A DNA stretch of 5,801 bases from Candidatus Shapirobacteria bacterium. Its GTDB lineage: Bacteria > Patescibacteriota > Microgenomatia > UBA12405 > JAUWLS01. This document shows positions 1-5,586 of this stretch, piece after piece (the first letter of the stretch is position 1; each line of letters opens with the position of its first letter). Location: contig DAOUWE010000034.1 of assembly GCA_030667285.1 (NCBI GenBank), positions 1 to 5,801 on the forward strand, written 5' to 3'. The notes beneath the pieces are model-generated. The model ran no database searches. It saw only the letters and a list, made by a program, of their open reading frames with translations, and was not told the origin of the DNA. Both the position numbers and the translations under genes were made by a program.

Positions 1-443
1 ATCGTGTCTTTCAGTCCCAAGAAGAAAGACAAGATTTTTATCTCTTCGTCGATGAGTTTCAAAACTTTGCCACCACCGCTTTTATAAAAATAGTTTCCGA
101 AGCCAGAAAATATCGCCTTAATTTAACCGTCGCCAACCAATACATGAATCAACTGGACCGAGAAATCCAAGACGCCATTCTGGGAAACGTCGGCACTCTT
201 ATCTCTTTTGTTGTTGGATCTCAAGATGCCAGGATTCTCAGTAACGAATTTGGCTTTAAGCAGTTTCCCCCCGAAGAACTAGTCAAAATCGGCCGTTATC
301 AAATTCTTTCCAAACTATCCTTAGATAATCAAACCACGGATCCTTTATTTGGCAGCACCCTTCCTTTGCCCGACTGTAAAAACAAACAAAAAGAAAAACT
401 AATCAAACTCTCACAGGAACGTTGGGGCAAACCCAAAAAATAA
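1..443 (+). CDS. VirD4/TraG-like type IV secretion (conjugative DNA transfer) ATPase, C-terminal fragment
   Basis: The gene enters from the left edge in the frame starting at base 3 and ends at a TAA; 146 residues are visible. Residues 11-24 carry a hydrophobic stretch ending in an acidic pair (YLFVDEFQNF), a Walker B motif with D17-E18 expected to bind Mg2+ and activate water for ATP hydrolysis. Residues 33-47 (EARKYRLNLTVANQY) match the conserved helix and glutamine-containing strand that follow Walker B in VirD4/TraD/TraG coupling-type ATPases. The tail is Lys-rich. These hexameric ATPases sit at the inner membrane and feed DNA or protein into type IV secretion channels. CPR genomes commonly carry chromosomal copies whose real role (DNA uptake, pilus or transfer) is unclear. 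The Walker A half and any membrane segments lie outside the window. The gene converges on topA, and no terminator hairpin is visible after the stop. The family call is firm; the substrate is unknown. Confidence 0.85.
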   Translation, partial: RVFQSQEERQDFYLFVDEFQNFATTAFIKIVSEARKYRLNLTVANQYMNQLDREIQDAILGNVGTLISFVVGSQDARILSNEFGFKQFPPEELVKIGRYQILSKLSLDNQTTDPLFGSTLPLPDCKNKQKEKLIKLSQERWGKPKK

Positions 444-450
444 AAAGCTC

Positions 451-479
451 TTGAAATCCCCGTCCTTAGTCTTTATAAT
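451..479 (+). promoter_or_regulatory. Near-consensus sigma70-type promoter in the gap after the ATPase gene
   Basis: TTGAAA at 451-456 (5 of 6 matches to the -35 consensus) is followed by a 17-base spacer and a perfect TATAAT at 474-479. Transcription would start near base 486 and run rightwards. It begins only eight bases after the ATPase stop, so it would start a new transcript rather than continue that gene. The only open frame of any length it would serve is the 73-codon frame at 525; otherwise it would make a non-coding RNA reaching antisense into topA. AT-rich DNA yields chance boxes, but both hexamers at ideal spacing are uncommon. Confidence 0.55.
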
Positions 480-524
480 CCCTTCACCGTTAATCAAATA
501 ATTATTCAATGACTTCAGAAAAAC

Positions 525-746
525 ATGAGTAGACCAATAAACCCGGAAGCACGTCAACTCATTGGATGGTATGTCGATAACACTCGCAGAACAGAGCCAA
601 AACCTTCCCCACGAACTCCTATCGAATTAGATTCATACCTAAATTGTCGACACTGCAACAATCGAAGACGCTGTGTCCGAGAAAACATTGAACCAAATTC
701 CACTCATTGCAATCCCTCACCCCGCTCAAACCAACACCTCTCCTAA
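525..746 (+). CDS. Possible small four-cysteine hypothetical protein (73 aa)
   Basis: I do not recognise this frame. It encodes 73 residues with four cysteines clustered in the second half (C41, C44, C50, C62; spacing C-X2-C-X5-C-X11-C), which could bind a metal. The first half is polar and proline-containing, and no signal peptide or membrane segment is seen. In favour: it lies in an otherwise empty 300-base gap, a good promoter sits just upstream (451-479), and the start leaves a 39-base leader. Against: no Shine-Dalgarno sequence precedes the ATG, and the protein has about ten arginines but a single lysine, unlike its Lys-rich neighbours. A tiny upstream frame (ATG at 509, seven codons) overlaps its start. 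The stop TAA overlaps the topA stop tail to tail. It may instead be chance coding in a regulatory or non-coding RNA region. Confidence 0.38.
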   Translation: MSRPINPEARQLIGWYVDNTRRTEPKPSPRTPIELDSYLNCRHCNNRRRCVRENIEPNSTHCNPSPRSNQHLS

Positions 747-2722
747 CTCGGTTTTTTCCAAGCCGCCCATTTACACTTGGGATAATCACTACAACCAAAA
801 AAGGTCTTTCCTCTTCTGGTCCTTCGAATCACTCCCTCATTTCCACAATCCGGACACTTAAATCCCGCTTCTTCCACAAACTGAGCTGTATATTTACAAT
901 CCGGAAACAAAGAACAGGACTTAAATTTCCCAAATCTTCCCACCCTAATTACTACCTCTCCTTTTTTACAATCCGGACATTTCTCTCCTGTTTTTTCCGT
1001 CTTTATTTTTACCCTCTCCGCCTTTTTTTCAACATTGGCTAATTTTTTAGAGAAAGGACCCCAAAAAACAGCCAGTAAATCCTGCCATTTCTTTTTTCCT
1101 GAAGCAACCTCGTCCAAATCCTCTTCCATTTGAGCCGTAAACGGCAAATTAACCACATCTGAAAAATATTTCACCAAAAACTCATTCACTGCATCACCCA
1201 AAGCTGTTGGTAAAAACCGCCCATCTTCCTTTTCTATATACCGTCTGTCCATTATCGTCGACACAATCGGCGCATAAGTACTCGGTCTTCCGATTCCCTG
1301 TTTTTCCAAAGAAGAGATCAAAGAGGCTTCACTATAACGAGGTGGCGGACTGGTTTCGTGTTCTGTATTACAAAGATTTGAACTTTTCAACACCTCTCCT
1401 TCACTCAATTCCGGTAAAACATTATCTTCAAATTTATCGCCGGTTATTGCCAAAAATCCCGGAAAAACCATCTGCACCCCTTCTGCTAAAAACTCAGTCT
1501 CTCCGTTCCTCAAGTCAATTTTTGTTTTTCTAACTACTGCTACTGCTGCCTGACAAGCTAAGGTCCTCTCTTTTATAAACTTGTAAAGCTTGTTCTGTCT
1601 GGAATTAAGTCCCAGCTTTCCAACATCTTTCTTAACACTAGTTGGACGAATCGCCTCGTGCGCTTCTTGGGCTGATTTTGATCTGGTTTTAAATCTCCTA
1701 ACCTCGGGACTCAAATACTTTTCGCCCCATTTTTTCAAAATATATCCTCTTATGTCTTCTACTGCCTTATTCGAAATACTCAAGCTGTCTGTACGATGAT
1801 AAGTAATCAATCCTCTTTCATACAAGTCCTGTGCTACCCTCATGGTCATTTTTCCACTCCAGCCCCACTTTCTGGCCGCATTTTGCTGTAATTTAGACGT
1901 AATTAAAGGAGGACCCGGCTGACGTTTAGACTCTCTCCCAACAACTGACTCTATTCTGAAATCTTTATCTAAAGAAACAAGTAATTTCTCAACCTCTTTC
2001 TCAGAAGAAAACAGACTATAACTATAGCTATAATTCCCATCAAACAGCTCTACTTTTCCTGTCTGTTTAACTCTTTTCTTTTCTACTTTCCACAACTCGG
2101 CCACAAAAACTTCCTTCTTCTTGCCAAATACTGCCCAAATTCTAAAATAAGCTTTTTTCTTAAACTTACCTCTTTCTTTCTCTCTCTCACAAATCAACCT
2201 TAAGGCTACGCTCTGCACTCTCCCTGCCGACAAACCTCTTCTTACTTTTTTCCACAAAAGAGGTGACAATTTATATCCCACCAATCGATCTAAAACCCGC
2301 CTTCCCTGTTGGGCATTCACCAAGTCCATATCCATTTTTCCCTTCCCATTCACTGCCCTCAAAACAGCTTCTTTTGTAATCTCTTGAAAAGTCGCTCTGT
2401 TAATGTTTCCTTTTTTCACTCCGACCTTGTTTTCTAAATACCAGCCGACATGATAAGCAATTGCTTCTCCTTCTCTATCAGGATCCATAGCCAACACCAC
2501 TTTTTTCGCCTTTTTGCCTGCCGTCTTAATTTCTCTTAAAATCTTGCTCTTTTTTTCATCCAACACATAATCAACCTTAAAACCCTTCTCTGTTTCCACC
2601 CCTAATTTGCTTTTAGGCAAATCTCTAACATGTCCCATGGAGGCCAAAACCTTAAAATCTTTACCTAAATATCGGGAAATAGTCTTTGCTTTCGTTGGCG
2701 ACTCTACAATCAACAAATTCAT
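743..2722 (-). CDS. topA: DNA topoisomerase I (type IA)
   Basis: This is a 659-residue type IA topoisomerase, which relaxes negative supercoils by cutting one strand through a 5'-phosphotyrosine link. The TOPRIM domain fills about residues 1-140. It has the opening LLIVESPTKAK with catalytic-site E7, and the DPDREGE motif with D80 and D82 as Mg2+ ligands. The active-site tyrosine is Y308 in GLITYHRTDS, followed by R310. The HEAIRPT and EKQGIGRPSTYAPI motifs of the core follow. Two C-terminal zinc ribbons are intact: C582/C585/C603/C609 and C623/C626/C644/C650. Length is close to Gram-positive TopA (about 690) and shorter than E. coli (865), with fewer C-terminal repeats. A second in-frame ATG three codons upstream (2731) is also possible. 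GGAG lies 10 bases from the chosen ATG and GAGG about 9 bases from the longer one; the chosen start gives the usual family N-terminus. It is the last gene of the mreB-PBP2-topA run. Confidence 0.97.
   Translation of the reverse strand: MNLLIVESPTKAKTISRYLGKDFKVLASMGHVRDLPKSKLGVETEKGFKVDYVLDEKKSKILREIKTAGKKAKKVVLAMDPDREGEAIAYHVGWYLENKVGVKKGNINRATFQEITKEAVLRAVNGKGKMDMDLVNAQQGRRVLDRLVGYKLSPLLWKKVRRGLSAGRVQSVALRLICEREKERGKFKKKAYFRIWAVFGKKKEVFVAELWKVEKKRVKQTGKVELFDGNYSYSYSLFSSEKEVEKLLVSLDKDFRIESVVGRESKRQPGPPLITSKLQQNAARKWGWSGKMTMRVAQDLYERGLITYHRTDSLSISNKAVEDIRGYILKKWGEKYLSPEVRRFKTRSKSAQEAHEAIRPTSVKKDVGKLGLNSRQNKLYKFIKERTLACQAAVAVVRKTKIDLRNGETEFLAEGVQMVFPGFLAITGDKFEDNVLPELSEGEVLKSSNLCNTEHETSPPPRYSEASLISSLEKQGIGRPSTYAPIVSTIMDRRYIEKEDGRFLPTALGDAVNEFLVKYFSDVVNLPFTAQMEEDLDEVASGKKKWQDLLAVFWGPFSKKLANVEKKAERVKIKTEKTGEKCPDCKKGEVVIRVGRFGKFKSCSLFPDCKYTAQFVEEAGFKCPDCGNEGVIRRTRRGKTFFGCSDYPKCKWAAWKKPS
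2015..2032 (-). repeat. Three-unit 6-bp tandem repeat inside topA
   Basis: Three 6-base units (two exact ACTATA plus one GCTATA, plus-strand reading) encode Tyr-Ser three times at residues 231-236 of TopA. The stretch lies between core motifs, probably in a surface loop. In-frame repeat slippage here would add or remove Tyr-Ser pairs without a frameshift. Confidence 0.6.
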
Positions 2723-2729
2723 AGCCACC

Positions 2730-2758
2730 ATTCTCCATTACCCTCTAGTCTTTGTCAA
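2730..2758 (-). promoter_or_regulatory. Weak candidate internal promoter just ahead of topA
   Basis: A perfect TTGACA lies on the minus strand at 2758-2753. It is followed after 17 bases by GAGAAT (2735-2730), only four of six matches to the -10 consensus. The predicted start is near 2723, next to the topA ATG at 2722. The -10 box overlaps the GGAG ribosome-binding candidate (2736-2733). It could let topA be expressed apart from mreB and PBP2, but the poor -10 makes this uncertain. Confidence 0.25.
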
Positions 2759-2768
2759 ATTGAAGTCA

Positions 2769-4406
2769 CTAGTCTCTTCTCAGAATTACATTCTCTGTCC
2801 CGAACCACTCATTTAAAATATCTCCTGCTATCGGCGCCGCTACATCGCTCCCTTCTCCGCCCCTCTCAACCAATACCGTCACCACTATTTCCGGATCATC
2901 AGCCGGTGCATAAACCGTAAACCAAGCATGCAGATCATCACTCCCATCTCCAACCTCTGCTGTTCCTGTCTTGCAAGCCAGTTCCGGTTCAAATCCTTCC
3001 ACCGTCCAGGCTGTTCCATCTTCACCGCAAGCTTTTTTCATTCCCTCTTCAACCAGGTCTATATTTCTATCTTTTATCCCCAACCCCTCACAATCTGCCT
3101 TTCCTGTCTCGGAAAGAGTCGGTCGACAATAAACTCCCTCATTAGCCACCACTGCCGTCATTGCCGCCACCTGCAGTGGTGTTGTCGATAAATCTCCCTG
3201 TCCTATCGCAAAATGGTAAGTATTTCCCAACCACCACCCCTCCCCTTTTGCTTCCATTTTCCACTCCGGAGAAGGAACTAAGCCCGAAACCTCACCCGGT
3301 AACTCTACCCCACTTTTTCTCCCATAGGCAAATCTTTCTGCCCACTCGCCAATTTTTTCTGCACCCGTCATTTCTCCTGTTTTATAAAAAAAGATGTCAT
3401 TTGAACGCTGAATTCCTTTCACCACATTCACCATTCCGTCTGTTCCACCGCTTGAATTCCATAACCAATTAGCATAAGTCCAGTCTCCCACCTTAATTAC
3501 TCCCGTGTCCTCAATCAGTGTTTCAGAATCTATTTTGCCCGTTTCCAAGCCAGCTATAGCCGTCACCACTTTAAACACTGATCCGGGATGATATTGTCCT
3601 CCTATCACCCGATTTAAAAGCGGCCAATTCTCCCTGTCATCAAGCCAGCCCTGTATAATCCGATCGTCTTGCTGATAAGAAAAAACATTGGGATCAAAAG
3701 CAGGTGAAGAAACCATGGCCAACACTCTCCCTTCTTCCAATCTCTCTCTGCTTCCTCCTAAAACAACCACCGCCACCTTATCCCCCTCTCCCTTAACCAT
3801 CTCATAAATCCTTTCCTGCCAATAAGCATCAATCGATAAAGAAATATCTTCACCGGAAATCGGCTCTATTCGACCCAACTCTTTCACATACCCTTCTTTA
3901 GCATCCACTTCCATCATTCTTTTCCCATTTTTTCCACCAAGCTCACAGTCCCACCATTCTTCGCTACCACTTCTTCCTACAATCTCACCACCCAAAGGAT
4001 CGCTCCCACAATACTCTTCACTCATTTCTTCCTCTTTCAGTTCTCCTACATAACCTGTCAAAAAAGCCGCCGAATCCTTGTAAGGATATTTTCTCTTTAA
4101 CTCATAGGCCACCTCAGCTCCCTCAAACTTCTGACCTTTAAATTCACCTTCTTCCTCGTAAGTCTTATTTCCATCACTGTCTGAAGAAAAATACTGATAA
4201 ACACTCTCTGCCATCACTCGGCCTTTTCTATCAAGAATTCTTCCCCTAAAGGCCGGTATCACTTTTTCTCTTACTCTGTTTTTCCTAGCCAAAGTTGAAA
4301 AATAATCCCCTCGAATCAAAGATAAATCCACCACCGCCGCCCACAACCACAAAACCGAAACTACTATTAATAAATATGATCCATAATATATCCAGCTATT
4401 TCGCAT
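2769..4406 (-). CDS. mrdA: Penicillin-binding protein 2-type peptidoglycan D,D-transpeptidase
   Basis: This 545-residue protein has one N-terminal membrane anchor (about residues 7-27) with the rest outside the cytoplasm, as in class B penicillin-binding proteins that cross-link peptidoglycan stem peptides. A short dimerisation/pedestal region begins with the family signature RGRILDRKGRVMAE (54-67) and contains GRSGSEEWWDCELGGKNG (144-161). The catalytic domain keeps all three motifs: S276-V-F-K279 (nucleophile serine) in YHPGSVFK, S335-N-D337, and K479-T-G481. E. coli PBP2 has 633 residues, so this one is compact. The start at 4406 overlaps the mreB stop as TAATG and has AGGGGG six bases upstream. 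A longer in-frame ATG at 4469 would put 21 charged residues before the anchor and overlap mreB, so I rejected it. Position behind mreB favours the elongation enzyme (PBP2) over the division enzyme (FtsI). Six cysteines lie outside the membrane, one adjacent to the KTG motif. No PASTA domain is present. Confidence 0.92.
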   Translation of the reverse strand: MRNSWIYYGSYLLIVVSVLWLWAAVVDLSLIRGDYFSTLARKNRVREKVIPAFRGRILDRKGRVMAESVYQYFSSDSDGNKTYEEEGEFKGQKFEGAEVAYELKRKYPYKDSAAFLTGYVGELKEEEMSEEYCGSDPLGGEIVGRSGSEEWWDCELGGKNGKRMMEVDAKEGYVKELGRIEPISGEDISLSIDAYWQERIYEMVKGEGDKVAVVVLGGSRERLEEGRVLAMVSSPAFDPNVFSYQQDDRIIQGWLDDRENWPLLNRVIGGQYHPGSVFKVVTAIAGLETGKIDSETLIEDTGVIKVGDWTYANWLWNSSGGTDGMVNVVKGIQRSNDIFFYKTGEMTGAEKIGEWAERFAYGRKSGVELPGEVSGLVPSPEWKMEAKGEGWWLGNTYHFAIGQGDLSTTPLQVAAMTAVVANEGVYCRPTLSETGKADCEGLGIKDRNIDLVEEGMKKACGEDGTAWTVEGFEPELACKTGTAEVGDGSDDLHAWFTVYAPADDPEIVVTVLVERGGEGSDVAAPIAGDILNEWFGTENVILRRD

Positions 4407-4418
4407 TAAAGACCCCCT
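4406..4418 (-). promoter_or_regulatory. Ribosome-binding site and stop-start overlap coupling mreB to PBP2
   Basis: AGGGGG at 4418-4413 lies six bases before the ATG at 4406. The mreB stop TAA (4408-4406) shares its last A with this ATG, giving TAATG. This geometry usually means translational coupling by a terminating ribosome, and it fixes the PBP2 start over the longer frame. Confidence 0.7.
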
Positions 4419-5506
4419 ACCACCCTCACTCCGCTCAAAAGCTTCTTGTCTTCCAAAAGCTTTCCACAACCTCGAACCACGGAATGCTCCGGTTTCTTAG
4501 CTACAAAAGTAGGCATCTTGGTTCCGGATTCCATCAAGCTATCTATTCCCCCCAGTAACGACCCTGCTCCTGTCAAAACAATTCCTCTTTGTAAAATATC
4601 AGCTATCAGTTCGGGTGGTGTTTCTTCTAACATTTCCAAAACCACTGATATCAACCCCTGCACTCTTAAAATTAAAGACTCTCTTACTTCTCCCTCAGAA
4701 AGACGAATACTTTTAGGCAAACCGGTTCCTAAGTCCCGCCCTCTTGCCACTGTCATCTTTTTTAAAAATTTTCCCGGAACCACTGATCCAACTTCCTTTT
4801 TAACCCTCTCTGCAGTCGACTGTCCAATCAAAACCCCGTACTTCATTCTTACAAAATCTACAATTGCTTTATTTAGTTCAATTCCGCCTAAAAGTAAGCT
4901 TTTGCACAAAACTATTCCGCCTAAAGAAATCACTGCCATCTCTGTCGCTCCGCCACCGATATTCACCACCATCATTCCCCTATTACTCAAAACCGGCAAC
5001 TCCGCCCCAATCGCCGCCAGTAACTCCTCTTCTACCAAAAGCACCTCTCTGGCCCCTGATGCCAACAGCACGCTTTTAACCGCTCTCCATTCCACGCTAG
5101 TACTCTTACCGGCGATATTCACCACCACTCTCGGTCCAAACAATTTTGCCTTACCGGTCTTAATCTGGCCTACCTTCTTAAGATAGTGTGTTAAATAATC
5201 CTGTGTTGCTTTGTAATCGGAAATCACCCCGTCTTGCAAAAGACTAACTACTTCAATTCTTTTTGGCTCTTTGCCAATCATGCCCTCTGCCTTTTTTCCG
5301 TAAGCCACTATCTTTGCCTTTTTTAACTTCGGAGCCGTCATTCCATAATACTTTTTCTGTTTCTGTCGAGCCAAAAAAGAAGGTTCATCTACCACCACCC
5401 CTTTCCCTGCCACTAAAATTCTAGTTCTGGTTGTCCCCAGATCTACCCCCAAATCCATCCCAAACTGAGATAAAAAACCACCCACTCCTTTAAGTCTAAA
5501 AGCCAT
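4406..5506 (-). CDS. mreB: Rod shape-determining protein MreB (bacterial actin)
   Basis: This 366-residue actin-fold protein would form membrane-bound ATP filaments that steer cell-wall synthesis. The phosphate-1 loop is V21-DLGTTRT. The catalytic-glutamate region reads VEEELLAAIGAEL (158-170), where most MreBs have a proline after the two glutamates. The phosphate-2 loop is VVNIGGGATE (180-189), with Asn182 where the family normally has Asp. The adenosine motif GIVLTGAGS lies at 308-316. Residues 1-15 (MAFRLKGVGGFLSQF) look like the amphipathic membrane-binding helix of many MreBs, which supports this start over Met17 (base 5458). GAGGT lies 10 bases upstream of the chosen ATG. The protein is about 20-30 residues longer than typical MreB, partly through a basic insert around residues 46-63. 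It is the first gene of the run into PBP2 and topA, behind a strong promoter at 5558-5586. It could be an MreB paralogue, but the match is good over the whole length. Confidence 0.93.
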   Translation of the reverse strand: MAFRLKGVGGFLSQFGMDLGVDLGTTRTRILVAGKGVVVDEPSFLARQKQKKYYGMTAPKLKKAKIVAYGKKAEGMIGKEPKRIEVVSLLQDGVISDYKATQDYLTHYLKKVGQIKTGKAKLFGPRVVVNIAGKSTSVEWRAVKSVLLASGAREVLLVEEELLAAIGAELPVLSNRGMMVVNIGGGATEMAVISLGGIVLCKSLLLGGIELNKAIVDFVRMKYGVLIGQSTAERVKKEVGSVVPGKFLKKMTVARGRDLGTGLPKSIRLSEGEVRESLILRVQGLISVVLEMLEETPPELIADILQRGIVLTGAGSLLGGIDSLMESGTKMPTFVAKKPEHSVVRGCGKLLEDKKLLSGVRVVGGL

Positions 5507-5535
5507 ATCCTATTCTACCTCACTCCAAGTATCAT

Positions 5536-5565
5536 TTGGCTTGTGACAGAACATAAGTTTATAAT
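5536..5565 (+). promoter_or_regulatory. Promoter for the divergent membrane-protein gene, predicted leaderless
   Basis: A perfect TATAAT at 5560-5565 is preceded, after 18 bases, by TTGGCT (5536-5541, four of six). The expected start, seven bases after the -10 box, is base 5572, which is the A of the ATG. No Shine-Dalgarno sequence lies upstream of that ATG, which fits a leaderless message. Confidence 0.55.
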
Positions 5566-5586
5566 TCCTTGATGTCTTCTTGTCAA
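5558..5586 (-). promoter_or_regulatory. Strong sigma70-type promoter for the mreB-PBP2-topA operon
   Basis: On the minus strand a perfect TTGACA (5586-5581) is followed by exactly 17 bases and TATAAA (5563-5558, five of six). Transcription would start near 5551, giving a leader of about 45 bases that contains the GAGGT ribosome-binding site of mreB. The -35 box lies inside the first codons of the divergent membrane-protein gene. Its -10 box overlaps the -10 box of the rightward promoter. No operator-like inverted repeat is evident. Confidence 0.7.

Noticed and set aside
509..532. Seven-codon frame ahead of the small ORF as a leader peptide
   Set aside because: It has no ribosome-binding site, no run of regulatory codons, and no attenuator-like hairpin after it.
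411..626. Open minus-strand frame across the gap whose end reads protein-like (LNNYLINGEGIIKTKDGDF)
   Set aside because: It has no ATG, its tail is antisense to conserved codons of the ATPase gene, and the protein-like part is simply the reverse of the 451-479 promoter region. Chance or a very decayed remnant cannot be told apart.
645..652. TGTCGACA palindrome as an operator
   Set aside because: Only eight bases, single copy, inside a possible coding frame and far from any promoter.
707..1042. Plus-strand open frames antisense to the topA zinc ribbons
   Set aside because: The minus strand encodes two intact four-cysteine zinc ribbons here; the plus frames are their reverse-complement shadows.
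2161..2200. Pyrimidine-rich TCTTTC/CTCTCT tract as a regulatory repeat
   Set aside because: It is explained by Glu/Lys/Arg codons of TopA on the other strand and by the overall strand skew.
4407..4469. Longer PBP2 start at 4469
   Set aside because: It would add 21 charged residues before the membrane anchor and overlap mreB by 64 bases. The ATG at 4406 has a good AGGGGG six bases upstream and the TAATG overlap.
4446..5186. Long plus-strand open frame (246 codons) antisense to mreB
   Set aside because: The minus strand carries clear MreB motifs across this stretch. The antisense product is low-complexity Ser/Thr/Pro-rich, as expected from the reverse of purine-rich codons.
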